Below are positions 10,638 through 20,925 of a stretch of 64,000 nt of DNA, piece by piece. A model generated the notes under the pieces. That model was not told the origin of the DNA. It did no database searches and saw only the letters and a list, made by a program, of their open reading frames with translations. Positions within the stretch are counted from its first letter, which is position 1; every line of letters starts with the position of its first letter. The translations under genes and the position numbers were made by a program. The DNA is from Galeopsis tetrahit (lineage: Eukaryota; Streptophyta; Magnoliopsida; Lamiales; Lamiaceae): the NCBI GenBank assembly GCA_963675135.1, contig OY776125.1:63191441-63255440 (forward strand). Reading direction: 5' to 3'.

Positions 10638-12236
10638 TCATTTTACAGCATGCATGTGGGATTCTTTTGGATCAGACTGATATCTAGCACACAAACATAC
10701 ACTAAACATGATATCAGGCCTACTGGAGCTCAAATAGAGAAGACTACCTATCATTGATCTGTACAATGTTGGGTCAACATTCTGGCCAACATTGTCTTTA
10801 CTCAGTTTCTGAGTTGATCCCATAGGTGTTTTCATGTGTTTAGCATTCTCTAAACCAAACCTTTTCACAAGATTTTTAGCATATTTACTTTGTGATATAA
10901 AGATACCATCATTTTGCTGTTTAATTTGTAGTCCTAGGAAATAGTTTAAATCACCAACCATGGACATTTCAAAGGTAGATGTCATTTCTTTCACAAACAG
11001 TTTGAGCATATCATCACAAGTAGAACCAAATACTATATATATCATCAACATAGATTTGAGCAATCATAATATCATTTTCTCATGTTTAATGAATAGAGTT
11101 CTATCAACTTCACCTCTAGTAAAACCAAATTCAATAAGAAAATCAGTTAATCTTTCATACCATGCTCTAGGTGCTTGTTTCAAGCCATAAATAGCCTTTT
11201 TTAGTTTGAAAACATGGTCAGGAAACTCTGGATTTTCAAAGCCACTTGGTTGTTCAACATAAGCTTCTTCCATTAGAATTCCATTTAAGAAAGCAGCTTT
11301 AACATCCATTTGATATAGTTTTATATTGATAAAGCATGCAATGGAAAGTAAGAGTCTAATGGATTCAATTCTAGCAACTGGAGCAAATGTTTCATCAAAA
11401 TCTACTCCCTCTGCTTGAGTATATCCTTGAGCAACAAATCTTGCTTTGTTTCTGATAATATTCCCTATTTCATCAGTTTTGTTTTTAAATATCCATTTAA
11501 TACCAATAACATTTGTATGATCTGGCATAGGTACTAAAGTCCATACATCATTCCTAACAAACTGATTTAATTCTTCATGCATAGCTTCTATCCAATGTTC
11601 ATCATTTAAGGCCTCTTTTACAGTTTTAGGTTCAATTGCAGAATGATAACACTCATGATTTACCTTATTACACACAGATGACATACAAATAGATCTTACC
11701 ACATCTTTTAAATTCATACCCATCCTCCTTCTGGTCTGAATTCCAGTAGTTTGTTCACCTATTATGAGCTCCTGTGGATGATTCTTTTGAACTCTAATTG
11801 AAGGTGTTTTATGAAGATTGTACAGATTTTCTGGATTTTCTGTATCTTCAGCTGATGTGTCTGTGTGTGTTCCCTCATTTTGTTCATTATTTTGGATCTG
11901 ATCTGTTCTGTCTGGTTGTATTGGACTGTCAGTAAAGTCTGAAACATCTTCTTCAATGTTGTTTCCTGTAATACTTGTGTTATCATCAAAAACCACATTT
12001 ACAGACTCTTGAACAGTATTAATTCTGAAATTATAGATCCTATAAGCTTTACTGTTCCTTGAATAACCAAGGAAAAAGCCTTTATCACTTTTTGAGTCAA
12101 ATTTTTGCAATTGATCTCTGTCATTCAGAATGTAGCAAACACAGTCAAATACATGGAAATACTTAAGATTAGGCTTCCTATTGTTCAAAATTTCATAGGG
12201 AGTTCTATTAGAATCTGTTCTAATGTAAACTCTATT
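10638..12236 (-). pseudogene. Integrase C-terminus and reverse transcriptase of C3
   Basis: Frame 12188-11064 carries the integrase C-terminal GKGY-like box (FHVFDCVCYIL, GFFLGYSRNSKAYRIYN), an acidic linker, then RT motifs GIKWIFKNK, ARFVAQGYTQAEG, DETFAPVARIESIR, YQMDVKAAFLNG and YGLKQAPRAWYE. The frame breaks exactly in the YVDD box: the minus strand reads GATGATATATATAGTATTTGG, four bases longer (TATA) than needed for YVDDIVFGS. That is a microsatellite-type slip at about 11033-11043. RT resumes in another frame (11063-10638: EMSMVGDLNYFLGLQ, SRPDIMFSV). RT is therefore non-functional. Confidence 0.9.
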
Positions 12237-13306
12237 TTAAATATGACAAGTTGTATTAAGAGCTTCAGCCCAAAACCTTTTAGCCAAATTTTTAGAACAT
12301 AGCATAACTCTAGCAATCTCTTGAAGAGTTCTATTTTTCCTTTCTACTATTCCATTCTGTTGAGGGGTTTTAGGTGATGAGAACTCTTGTAAAATGCCTT
12401 TAGACTCACAAAATTCAGTGAAAGCACCATTTTCAAATTCTTTTCCATGATCTGATCTAATTCTACAAACTTTAGAATTATAGGCATTCTTGAATCTTTT
12501 GCACATGATTTTAAAATCAGAAAAGGTTTTTGATTTTTCTTTCAAAAATTCTATCCATGTACATCTAGAATAATCATCAACAATAACAAAAGAATACCTT
12601 TTTCCACCTATACTTTCAGTTTCCATTGGACCCATAAGATCCATATGAAGTAACTCAATGTAGTGTTTTGTAGAGCAGTGACCCAACAATTTGTGAGACA
12701 CCTTTACCTGTTTGCCTTTATAACATGGTCCACAAACATTTTTGTCTGTAAATTTCAGCATATGTAAACCTGTGATAGCTTTCAGTCTAATTAATCTCTC
12801 AATTTGTCTATAATTAGCATGTCCAAGTTTATGATGCCATAGTGTACTTTCATCATTTTTCACACTATTGCAGCTGACTTTAGACTCAATTAAATAACAA
12901 TTATCAACAGATCTATTACCCATCATAATGCAATCAGAATTTTTATCTAGCACATAGCATGAATTTTTATCAAACTTTACATGCAAATCATCATCACATA
13001 ACTGACTTATACTAATAAGGTTGGCAAGTAATCCATCACCATGTAAAACATTTGGTAATCTAGGAAATCCGGGAACATTTAAGGTTCCTCTACCAATGAT
13101 TTTTCCTTTAGATCCACCTCCATAAGTAACATTACCACCATTATAAGATTTGTAATCAGATAAGTAATCAAGTTAACCTGTCATGTGTTTAGAACAGCCA
13201 CTATCAAAGTACCATAAACCAGGAACACATACTTTCAAAGATATATGAACAACATTGCAAACAATATTTTTAAGAATCCATTCTGGTTTCTGTGAATGAT
13301 GCTTTG
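12237..13306 (-). pseudogene. Protease and integrase of C3
   Basis: Protease active site WYFDSGCSKHMTG lies near 13180-13212 with Asp-Ser-Gly intact; a TAA follows at 13173-13175. Integrase: zinc part LWHHKLGHANYRQI with CGPCYKGKQ, and DDE core LLHMDLMGP, RIRSDHGKEF and NGIVERKNRT, all readable in one frame (12986-12237). It ends with a TAA at 12237-12239 in the frame shared with the downstream RT segment. The right-hand end at 13306 is the insertion point of a solo LTR, which separates this part from gag. Confidence 0.88.
13302..13306. repeat. Target-site duplication of solo LTR, left copy (CTTTG)
   Basis: CTTTG directly precedes TGTTGGGATG and is repeated at 14753-14757 directly after GGACCAACA. 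Confidence 0.9.
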
Positions 13307-14752
13307 TGTTGGGATGTAAATTCACCCTAAGCCCCACTTGATGTTAGAATAGTTTTGATGGCCAAAACACTTAGAGTTTATAAAAGTATTAGGATCAGCT
13401 GACTTGTATAGAACAACTTAGACTAGTCTTGTGCAATCAACTGTATGTATATCAGCTGATTAGCACAGTCCCGACTTACATGCGCTTCCTCAAGATGAGA
13501 AGAGTAGAAGAAATGAAGACTAGAAGATCCTTGAAGGCCAGTTAAGTAAGGTGCTTGTATACCTACTTATCTGATGGAGTCCAAGATTGAAGATGGCCTA
13601 AAGCAGCTCAAATAATCCTCAGATCAGACGAGTGCTACTCGACTGATAACAGAAGACAGAAGACCTAAGGCCAGAAGAGTAGTCAGAAGACTAGCAGTAC
13701 AGATCAGAAGACTATGTACTCTTTCAGGACTCGGCTGATTCCCAAAGTCATCTTGCAATTCAAATGAAGACCTACCTTATTTAGAAGATTGACATGATCC
13801 CAGGATTGGAGCATTCAAGCAGCTGGAATCAAGGAATCAAGCCAGTATGGAAAGATTGTCCCAACGGCTAGTCAACTCCAACGGCTAGTTGCAAGCAATC
13901 ACCATTATAAATACAAGAGGATGAGAAATCACAAGTACGAGATCACACAGAGAATTCAACAAGCAAAACAAGCAATCAAGCTAAAGTCATACTGTTCTAA
14001 GAATTCTCCAAGAGCCCAGAAAAGCCTTAGAATACTTTTAGCTCTTAAGTGATTTCTATCCAACCTATAAGAACCTGAAACCTGTTCATATTGTATATCA
14101 ATTGTTTTAGGCAAAGTGGTTAAGCAATTTATAAGCTTGAACCATTAGTTGGATACACTTCAAAAACCCCAAACCCTCACCGAAAGGTTAAAGTTTTTGA
14201 ACCCCTCAAAGTGCAAGTGCTTACAATCACTTGTGGAGACCGTAGCTGTTAGGACGGCTCAGATCTCAAAGTCCTATCCTTGGGACTATAAAGGTCAAGA
14301 CCCTTGTAATTTGTGGTAAATTAAAGGGATTAAACTTCACATTAGGACGTGAGAGTGGACGTAGGATCGTATATCCGAACCACTATAAATCTAGTGTTAT
14401 TTACATTTCTGCACTTTACATTTCTGTCTCTACATATATTTTATATAATGCATACTGTGTTTTCAACATCCTTCAACTAAGGCCACAACTTTCAAACCAG
14501 CATCAGCTGAGTACTTTCTTTAAGTAAAAGCAAGTTAACACTTTCACAAGAAGCAAAAGAACGAGTCTAAACAAGGCCTACCATAATTCCGCATTTAATC
14601 TCTTCATTCAGATCACTATAAGGAGCAGACTTGCAGTCCAGTTGACATAGAAATCAGAAGAGGTTCACCAACTCTCTTGAAAAAGTTTTAAAGTCTATTC
14701 ACCCCTCCCCTCTAGACTTTAATCCCATTCACTACTCGTTCAGGGACCAACA
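13307..14752 (+). repeat. Solo LTR of the Sirevirus A/B family, nested in C3
   Basis: 1446 bp, plus orientation, TGTTGGGATGTAAATTC...CAGGGACCAACA, with 6-bp inverted termini TGTTGG/CCAACA. It matches the LTRs at 33441-34919, 52436-53865 and 55865-57291. It has no internal region and perfect 5-bp duplications on both sides, the hallmark of LTR-LTR recombination that removed an element's interior. A TATA box TATAAATA is at 13906-13913. Short GA-rich direct repeats built on CAGAAGAC lie around 13655-13720. Confidence 0.93.
13906..13913 (+). promoter_or_regulatory. TATA box in solo LTR
   Basis: TATAAATA, conserved at the same place in all four LTRs of this family. A surviving promoter here would transcribe into the C3 gag region in antisense. 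Confidence 0.6.
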
Positions 14753-14757
14753 CTTTG
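14753..14757. repeat. Target-site duplication of solo LTR, right copy (CTTTG)
   Basis: Matches 13302-13306 exactly. Confidence 0.9.
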
Positions 14758-16520
14758 TGTGTGGTGTCATTTTGGACAATTCAGAAGCTTTCAAGTCCTT
14801 TTGTCTTTTTAAACAAAAATGAACTTTGTGACCCTTTTTAAAACAATAATTGCACACAAGTTCTTTCACATTAATAACAGTTTTTGCAGAAACAGTAGCA
14901 TTGGTTTTAGGTTCAACTTTGACAAAAGCAGTAGATACATTACTTGTTCTAGGTGAAAATTTCCATGTTTTACCTTTATACCCAATACCTGTTTTCCTTG
15001 TATTGTTACTCAACAGTGATTCCTCCAACTTCACTGTCCCTTCAGAGAATTTCTTGAACCTCAATGACACTTCTTTCATCTTTTCTTCAAGTTTTTCAAT
15101 TTCATAGTCTTTCTTGGTTAAAATACTCTCAAGTTTCAAAACAGAATCTCTCAAATCATTGTTTTCAAAATTTAAAGATTTAATAACAAGATTTAATTTT
15201 TCAGATTCAGAATATTTTCCATGAGGTTTTTCATTAGTTAAAGGATTTTCATAAGAGTATTTTCTGAAATCAAGAATAGATACTTCTAGTCTATCTTTTA
15301 GATTAGAAATTTCTTTATCTTTCTTTGTTAAAAGACATTCTAGTTTGGACACAGTGTTAGATAAATCTTGAATATCAGCATCTCTTCTAGATAGACCTGT
15401 TTTACTAGATGTACCTGTCTCTGTAACAAAACTTGTGAAACAATTAAATTATGGAGTATTATTACTTTGTGATTTCCCAAATGATGCCTCATTTGTCTTC
15501 ACATCATAATAATCATCCAGATCATCATCATACAAAATTCTAGCAGAGAAGGCTTGTTCAATGTCCTTTTCAGGATCATGTTCAACATCTGATTCATCAC
15601 TTAAAGTAGCACTGAAATTAAGTTTCTTTTTTAGAATAGTGTTAGCACATTCATTAGCATAATGACCATATCCAGAACATGCATCACATTTAACATTCTT
15701 CCTATAATCTTAGTCAGATCTAAATCTGTTTCCTCTTTCTAATTGTCTAGAAGGATTAAAAGTGTTTTTCCTAATAGACAATTGTTGAGTATTAGTAATC
15801 TGGACCTTAGGTTGAATATTATTTTTGAATTTCTTATTCTTCATGAATGTCTTAGACTGTCTAGTCATAAATGCCATGTAATCAGGATCATTAAAACATT
15901 CCTCAATATTATCTTCATCAGAATCAATTCCAGTAACATAAGGTGATTTTCCAGAACCAGATGATGCAGCTAATGATGCATCACCTTTGAAAACAAGCAC
16001 TTTCTTTTCATTATCAGCCTTTTCATATATGTTAATCTCACACGTTTTCAAAATACCAATTAGTTCATTTTGACTTAGCACATCTGTATCTTTAGCTTCT
16101 TCTATAACACATATCTTAGGTTCAAAACGTTTAGGAACTGATCTAAGAATTTTATGTACTAACCTTGTATTAGCGATTGGATCACCAAGACAATGAGCTT
16201 CATTTGAGATCTCAGTCAGCTTTTCATTGTAAGATTAGATGGTCTCATCTTCTTTCATCCTCAAATTTTCGAATTTTGTTCCAAGCATATGAAGTCTGGT
16301 CCTTCGTACACAATCCGATCCTTCACAATGTTCTTGTAATCGATCCCATGCATCCTTAGATGAAATGCAGTTTGAAATGATATTGAACATTGATGCATCA
16401 GTTGAGGTGAAGATTGCATTCAACGCCTTTGATGTACATCCTAATTTTTGGTTTCCAGAAAGCATAATTCGTGCCATCTAGAATTGGAGGCTTTAGTGCG
16501 GGTGAAAGTGGATACTCCAT
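14753..16520 (-). pseudogene. gag of C3
   Basis: Translation starts at the ATG at 16520-16518 (MEYPLSPALKPPILDG), 69 bases after the LTR. After about 30 codons an internal deletion joins the N-terminus to the later gag core out of frame. The core (16477-16235) reads KALNAIFTSTDAS, KDAWDRLQEHCEGSD and ENLRMKEDETI, typical of the UBN2/retrotrans-gag fold. It continues at 16081-15710. A TAA at 15710-15712 lies just before a CX2CX4HX4C zinc knuckle (CDACSGYGHYANEC, about 15645-15692). The C-terminus (15352-14753) is a long Lys/Glu coiled coil with repeated LTKKDxExxxL units. The left end is the solo-LTR insertion site. Confidence 0.85.
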
Positions 16521-16573
16521 TGCAAATAAACATACACTCTAAGCAGAATCTCTACTTAGTGTATCAAGTAGTT

Positions 16574-16586
16574 GGCTCTGATACCA
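16574..16586 (-). promoter_or_regulatory. Primer-binding site of C3
   Basis: The minus strand reads TGGTATCAGAGCC two bases after the LTR end, complementary to the 3' end of initiator Met-tRNA, the usual primer of plant copia elements. Confidence 0.88.
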
Positions 16587-16588
16587 AC

Positions 16589-17381
16589 TGAAAGTGTGCG
16601 TGCGTGCGAAATCAGAGGTGTATACAAAGTGTTGTCTGTAGTGTTGGCACAATCCAGACAACAATTGAGCAGCGGAAATTAAATTGACACTTTGCAAAGG
16701 AAGTATATCAAAATTTGTGTAGATTAAAGATTAATCTACACGGATCACTTATATTAATTATAATATCAGTGAAACAAATCAACAACCTCGTAAGGTTTTG
16801 AACAACAACAACTCAAAATGAGTTTGAAAATATTACTAGAAACTATGAAACTATCTCCCTTATAGATCTAACATAAATTCTAGTAAAAAGACTATGATTA
16901 GGTACACAAGTATTCGGGTTTATAAGTGTGCACTAATCTACAAGAAAGAACAAATTATTTTCCTAACTAGAAGCGTTGCGGATTCCATAGACTAGTAATC
17001 TTGTTTAGCTTTCTCTCTTGCTTGTCTTGTAATGAAGACAGTGGTCTCTATTTATAGCCTTTAACATGAACTGCCTTGCAACTCCCTTGATCATCCCAGC
17101 CATTGGATCAAGGTAGTTTTGTAACCTCCCTTCACACTCCATATTTGTAGGACTTTGACCAATGGTGCTTAGTAACCACTCAATCCCGTGCAACTGCCTG
17201 ACCAGGTGTTCCCCACGTCTTCTACCTACATTTGGGACATCACTAAGCAACACAAGTTAAGTTAGAGTTAGTAAAAGGAGAAAGGGCAAATTCTGATGTT
17301 GTCTTAGGTGTTGGAACATTTGGTACAACATTTGACTGAAATGTTGGATCATTAAAGACAACACCTATTCCAACATCAACA
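16589..17381 (-). repeat. 5' LTR of C3, with 18-bp outer extension
   Basis: 16589-17363 pairs with the 3' LTR (5894-6670). The target duplication TGGAG does not touch that end but lies 18 bp further out. The extra minus-strand bases TGTTGATGTTGGAATAGG also begin with TG and resemble sequence upstream of the element's own polypurine tract. TATA box at 17048-17057 (minus). This LTR is the element's promoter. Confidence 0.88.
17048..17057 (-). promoter_or_regulatory. TATA box of C3 5' LTR
   Basis: CTATAAATAG on the minus strand, the probable core promoter for C3 genomic RNA. Confidence 0.65.
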
Positions 17382-17386
17382 TGGAG
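17382..17386. repeat. Target-site duplication of C3, right copy (TGGAG)
   Basis: Second copy of the 5-bp duplication; see 5889-5893. Confidence 0.82.
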
Positions 17387-18282
17387 ATCTATGCTGAAGA
17401 ATGTCCCAACTCAACTTATAGAGAAAGGAGGCATTCGCCAATCTAATGGAGCGAACCCCCATCCCTCCTTCTCCGAAGGGCGCACAAACCCTCTTCCACG
17501 AGATCGAACAAGAACCACTCTTACGATTGATGTCACCCTTCGAAAGAAAATTGCGCATAGCAGATTCCACCTGGCGAAGTAGCGAACTGGGCCACTTGTA
17601 AACCATCATAGAGTGGACCATAGAACCTGTGATAACCGAGTTAATCAAGCATCGTCTCCCTGCCAAGGAAAGGGAGCTACCCTTCCAACGACTAAACTTA
17701 GCAATAACATCGTCTGCCACAGGCTGTAAATGAGCCTTCCTGGGGCAACCTCGAAAGATCGGAACTCCTAGGTAGATGAAAGGAAGGGAACCTTCTACGA
17801 TGCATGTAATCCTGTGCATCCGACGACGAAGTCTTTGGGGAACAGCACGCCCAAAGAAAGCCCTAGACTTTGGAGGACTATAGATCTGACTTGAAAGATG
17901 ACCATACCCCTGTAAAACAGCATGTAGGTTCCTAATATTAGACTCTGTGGCCCTAAAAAATATCATGATATCGTCCGCATAGAAGAGATAACGAGGGACA
18001 AAACGGATGGGACGAAGACGGCCTTTATCGATCTCCCAATCAATCCATCTCCCGAGCGCCTCCTCCGCAATACAAAAAGCAATGGTGATAGAGGATCTCC
18101 CTGACGAACACCCCTGGAGCAAGAAAAGTACCCCTTCGGCTCCCCATTGATGAGAATTGAAATCCTAGCCGAATCCAGGACTCCTCTCACCATAGATATG
18201 AAAGTAGTACAGAAGCCCATCCTAGCCATGACAGCCTCCAGAAATCGCCAAGAGATGGTGTCAAACGCTTTGATCAAGGAAA
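17382..18282 (-). pseudogene. LINE reverse transcriptase palm and thumb
   Basis: It begins inside the palm with SLIKAFDTISWRFLEAVM, so the 5' part of the LINE is missing. Next come GVRQGDPLSPLLF (about 18081-18112), a one-base frameshift in a T-run just after it, then YLFYADDIMIF (17961-17990) with the catalytic Asp pair, IYLGVPIFRG, and SLAGRRCLINSVI with WKRVCAPFGEGGMGVRS, all typical of plant L1-type ORF2. It stops at the C3 insertion (17382-17386 is the duplicated target) and continues at 5893. The catalytic YADD is intact but the protein is truncated and shifted. Confidence 0.88.
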
Positions 18283-20096
18283 CACAAGTCAAACTCCCTA
18301 AACGGTTAAAGAGACTGTCTAATGAGAAAAGCCTTAATATAATCAAGATAAGATCTGACAAAGGCACTGAGTTCATAAATTCATACATCAATGAGTATTG
18401 TACACAAAATGGAATAGCTCATGAAACCTCAGCAGCTAGGACCCCTCAGCAGAATGGGGTTGCAGAAAGAAGAAATATAACCTTAAAAGAAGCTGCTAGA
18501 ACCTTAATTGCTGATTCAAACCTACCTAAGAGGTTTTAGGCTGAAGCCATAAACATTGCATGCTATACTCAGAATAGATGTTTGATCACTAAGGGACAGG
18601 GCAAAACCCCTTATGAACTCTGGAAAGGAAGATTGCCTAAAGTGTCATATTTCCACATATTTGGTTGTGAGTGTTTCATTCACAAAAATGGGAAAGAGCA
18701 GTTGAAAGCTTTTGATAGCAAAGCTGATGAGGGGATATTCCTTGGATATTCCCAAATCAGTAGAGCTTTCAGGGTTTACAACTGTAAAACCCTTATTGTG
18801 GAAGAAACACCTCATGTTGTGTTTGATGAATCAACTTCTGCGATCAGGAATAAGAACCTGGATACTGAGGAAATCACACAAAGAACAACCAGATTGAGCC
18901 TAAAAGACAAAGACACTGTATTCATAGATGTTGTCCAAGCTAATTCTCCTGAAAACATCACACTGGACAACAATCCTGAAGGCAACATTCCTCAGACAAA
19001 CCCCACTGAAGGAAATGGTGAACTGAATTACCCAATCCCAGTTCACACTCAGGTAACAACTACCAATGAAGAAGTAGGCCATGCTGAGGTAGTTAATGGA
19101 TTTAATATTCAAGGGGGAAACAATAATGTTGAAAATGTCAATGTCCTTGATATTGAGGTCAACACCCCTGAATATGATCATGAATTAGACCATGCATTCA
19201 ATTATCCTGAATTTTATACTAGTGGCTCAACCTTAGTAGAGGACAACTCTACTGAAGGGATCAGAAAAATAAGGACATGGTTATCTGACCATCCTACTGA
19301 TCTGATACTTGGTGATCCAAGTATAGGAGTCAAAACTAGAAGATTTCATGGTGAAAGTGCTTTGTTTTGCTGTTTCCTATCAGAACAGGAACCAAGTGAC
19401 ATTGAGAAAGCACTTCAAGATGCAAATTTGATCACAGCAATGCAGAAAGAGCTGAAACAATTCACCAGAAATGATGTGTGGGAGCTGGTGGATAGACCTA
19501 CAGATCAAGATGTTATTGGAACTAAGTGGGTGTTCAAGAACAAAAAGAATGAGAATGATGTGATAGTCAGAAACAAAGCCAGATTGGTGGCAAAAGGCTA
19601 CTGTCAATCAGAAGGCATTGACTATGATGAAACATTTGCACCTGTGGCAAGGCTAGAGGCAATAAGGCTATTCCTAGCCTATGCAGCCCACAAGAGGTTC
19701 AAAGTGTACCAGATGGATGTCAAAAGTGCCTTCTTGAATGGAGTCTTAAAGGAAGAAGCCTAAGTAGAGCAACCACCTGGTTTTGTGGAAGGAAACCAAG
19801 TCTACAGACTGAAGAAAGCTCTCTATGGACTCAAGCAAGCTCCAAGAGCTTGGTATGATACACTGTCACAGTTCCTCTTGGACCACGGATTTATCAAAGG
19901 AACTGTAGACATAACTCTCTTCAGAATTAATGAAGGAGAGGACATCTTGCTTGTCCAAATATATGTTGATGACATCATATTTGGATCCCCCAATGAAAAG
20001 CTTTGTGAAAAGTTCTCAAAGCTCATGCAAAGCAAATTTGAGATGTCCATGATGGGGTTGATGAACTTCTTTTTGGGTCTTCAAGTCAAGCAATGA
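18283..20096 (+). pseudogene. Integrase C-terminal half and reverse transcriptase (E2, right part)
   Basis: One frame (phase of 18147) runs to 20096 with stops at 18537-18539 (TAG in place of Trp before AEAINIAC), 19761-19763 (TAA after LKEEA) and 20094-20096 (TGA after LGLQVKQ). Integrase: IRSDKGTEF, AARTPQQNGVAERRN (second Asp and Glu of the DDE triad), then FHIFGCECFI and GIFLGYS. A long acidic linker (about 18830-19330) leads to RT: GTKWVFKNKKNE, ARLVAKGYCQSEG, DETFAPVARLEAIR, YQMDVKSAFLNG, YGLKQAPRAWYD, YVDDIIFGS (about 19960-19980). Active-site residues are intact; each stop looks like a single-base change. Confidence 0.9.
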
Positions 20097-20925
20097 AAAG
20101 AAGGAATATTCATCAATCAAGCTAAGTACACCAGAGAGATGATCAAGAAATTTGGATGTACTACCAGCAAGCCAGTAAGGATCCCCATGAACACAAATTG
20201 GAAGATGGATCCAGATGAGAGTGGTGTTCCAACCAACTCTACCGAGTATAGAGGAATCATTGGTTCACTCCTCTACCTCACTGCCAGCAGACCTGACATC
20301 ACATTTGCAGTAGGTGTTTGTGCAAGGTTTCAAGCCAATCCTAAGAAGAGCCATCTAGAGGCTGCTAAGAGGATCTTGAGGTATCTCAAAGGCACTAAAA
20401 ATCTAGGCCTTTGGTACCCTGTTGATGACAACATTGAGCTAACTGGCTACCTCCACCACTGAAGTTGATTATGGAGGCTGTAGAATTGACAGAAAGTCCA
20501 CTTCAGGGACATGTCAATTCTTAGGGAACAAGCTCATATCTTTGTTCTCTAAGAAGCAGAACACAATGGCTACCTCCACCACTGAAGCTGAATATGTTGC
20601 AGCTGGAAGTTGTTGTGCTAAAATCCTATGGCTGAGACAACAACTAAGGGACTACAAAGTCAACTCTGCTGAAGTGCCAATATTCTGTGATAACAATAGT
20701 GCCATTGCAATATCACAGAATCCAGTCTTGCACACAAGATGCAAGTATGTGGATATCAAGCACCACTTCATCAGAGACCATGTGGAGAAGAAAGACATCA
20801 AGTTGGTGAAAATCCACACAAATCATCAAAAAGCTGATATCTTGACCAAACCACTTGCTGAAGCAAGATTCCTGAAATTATCAATAGAATTGGGACTTCT
20901 TGATCCAGAGAAGTTGGACAAGTAA
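20097..20925 (+). pseudogene. RT C-terminus and RNase H (E2)
   Basis: 20097-20450 continues the RT frame (GIFINQAKY, SRPDITFAVGVCARF, LKGTKNLGLWYP). At 20444-20464 the normal GYSDxDYGG segment of RNase H is replaced by a 21-bp exact copy of a site 123 bp downstream (20567-20587). This removes the first catalytic Asp and shifts the frame. From about 20470 the new frame reads the rest: DRKSTSGTCQF, FSKKQNTMATSTTEAEY, FCDNNSAIAISQNP, HVEKKDIKLVKIH, ADILTKPLAE, LGLLDPEKLDK, stop at 20925. Confidence 0.88.

Larger units (their letters stand above)
5894..17381 (-). mobile_element. Complete Ty1/copia element C3 with large ORF3
   Basis: Minus-strand element with both LTRs (16589-17381 and 5894-6670), primer-binding site, gag, protease, integrase, RT, RNase H, a 3' ORF of about 690 codons, a polypurine tract and 5-bp target duplications TGGAG. 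Length is 11.49 kb, or about 10.0 kb without the solo LTR nested at 13307-14752. The LTRs look about 97 percent identical by eye, so the insertion is fairly recent. Gag and pol carry several stops and frameshifts. The LTR ends (TGTTGTC...CTTTCA) and protein differ from the A/B/E2 families, so this is a separate family, probably also in the Sirevirus group because of its ORF3. Confidence 0.92.
4286..18282 (-). mobile_element. L1-type LINE, 5'-truncated, interrupted by C3
   Basis: Minus-strand non-LTR retrotransposon. RT palm lies at 17382-18282; a zinc-finger-like RT C-terminal domain and an RNase H domain lie at 4423-5893. The halves become contiguous and in frame when C3 and one copy of its 5-bp duplication are removed, which confirms C3 inserted into this LINE. 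The LINE starts inside the RT palm at about 18282 (KAFDTISW), as 5'-truncated LINEs do; ORF1, endonuclease and RT fingers are absent. The 3' boundary is uncertain. Either it ends near 4286, or at 4330 using a 10-bp direct repeat CACAAGTCAA (4320-4329 and 18283-18292) as target duplication. I see no poly(A) tail. Confidence 0.8.
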
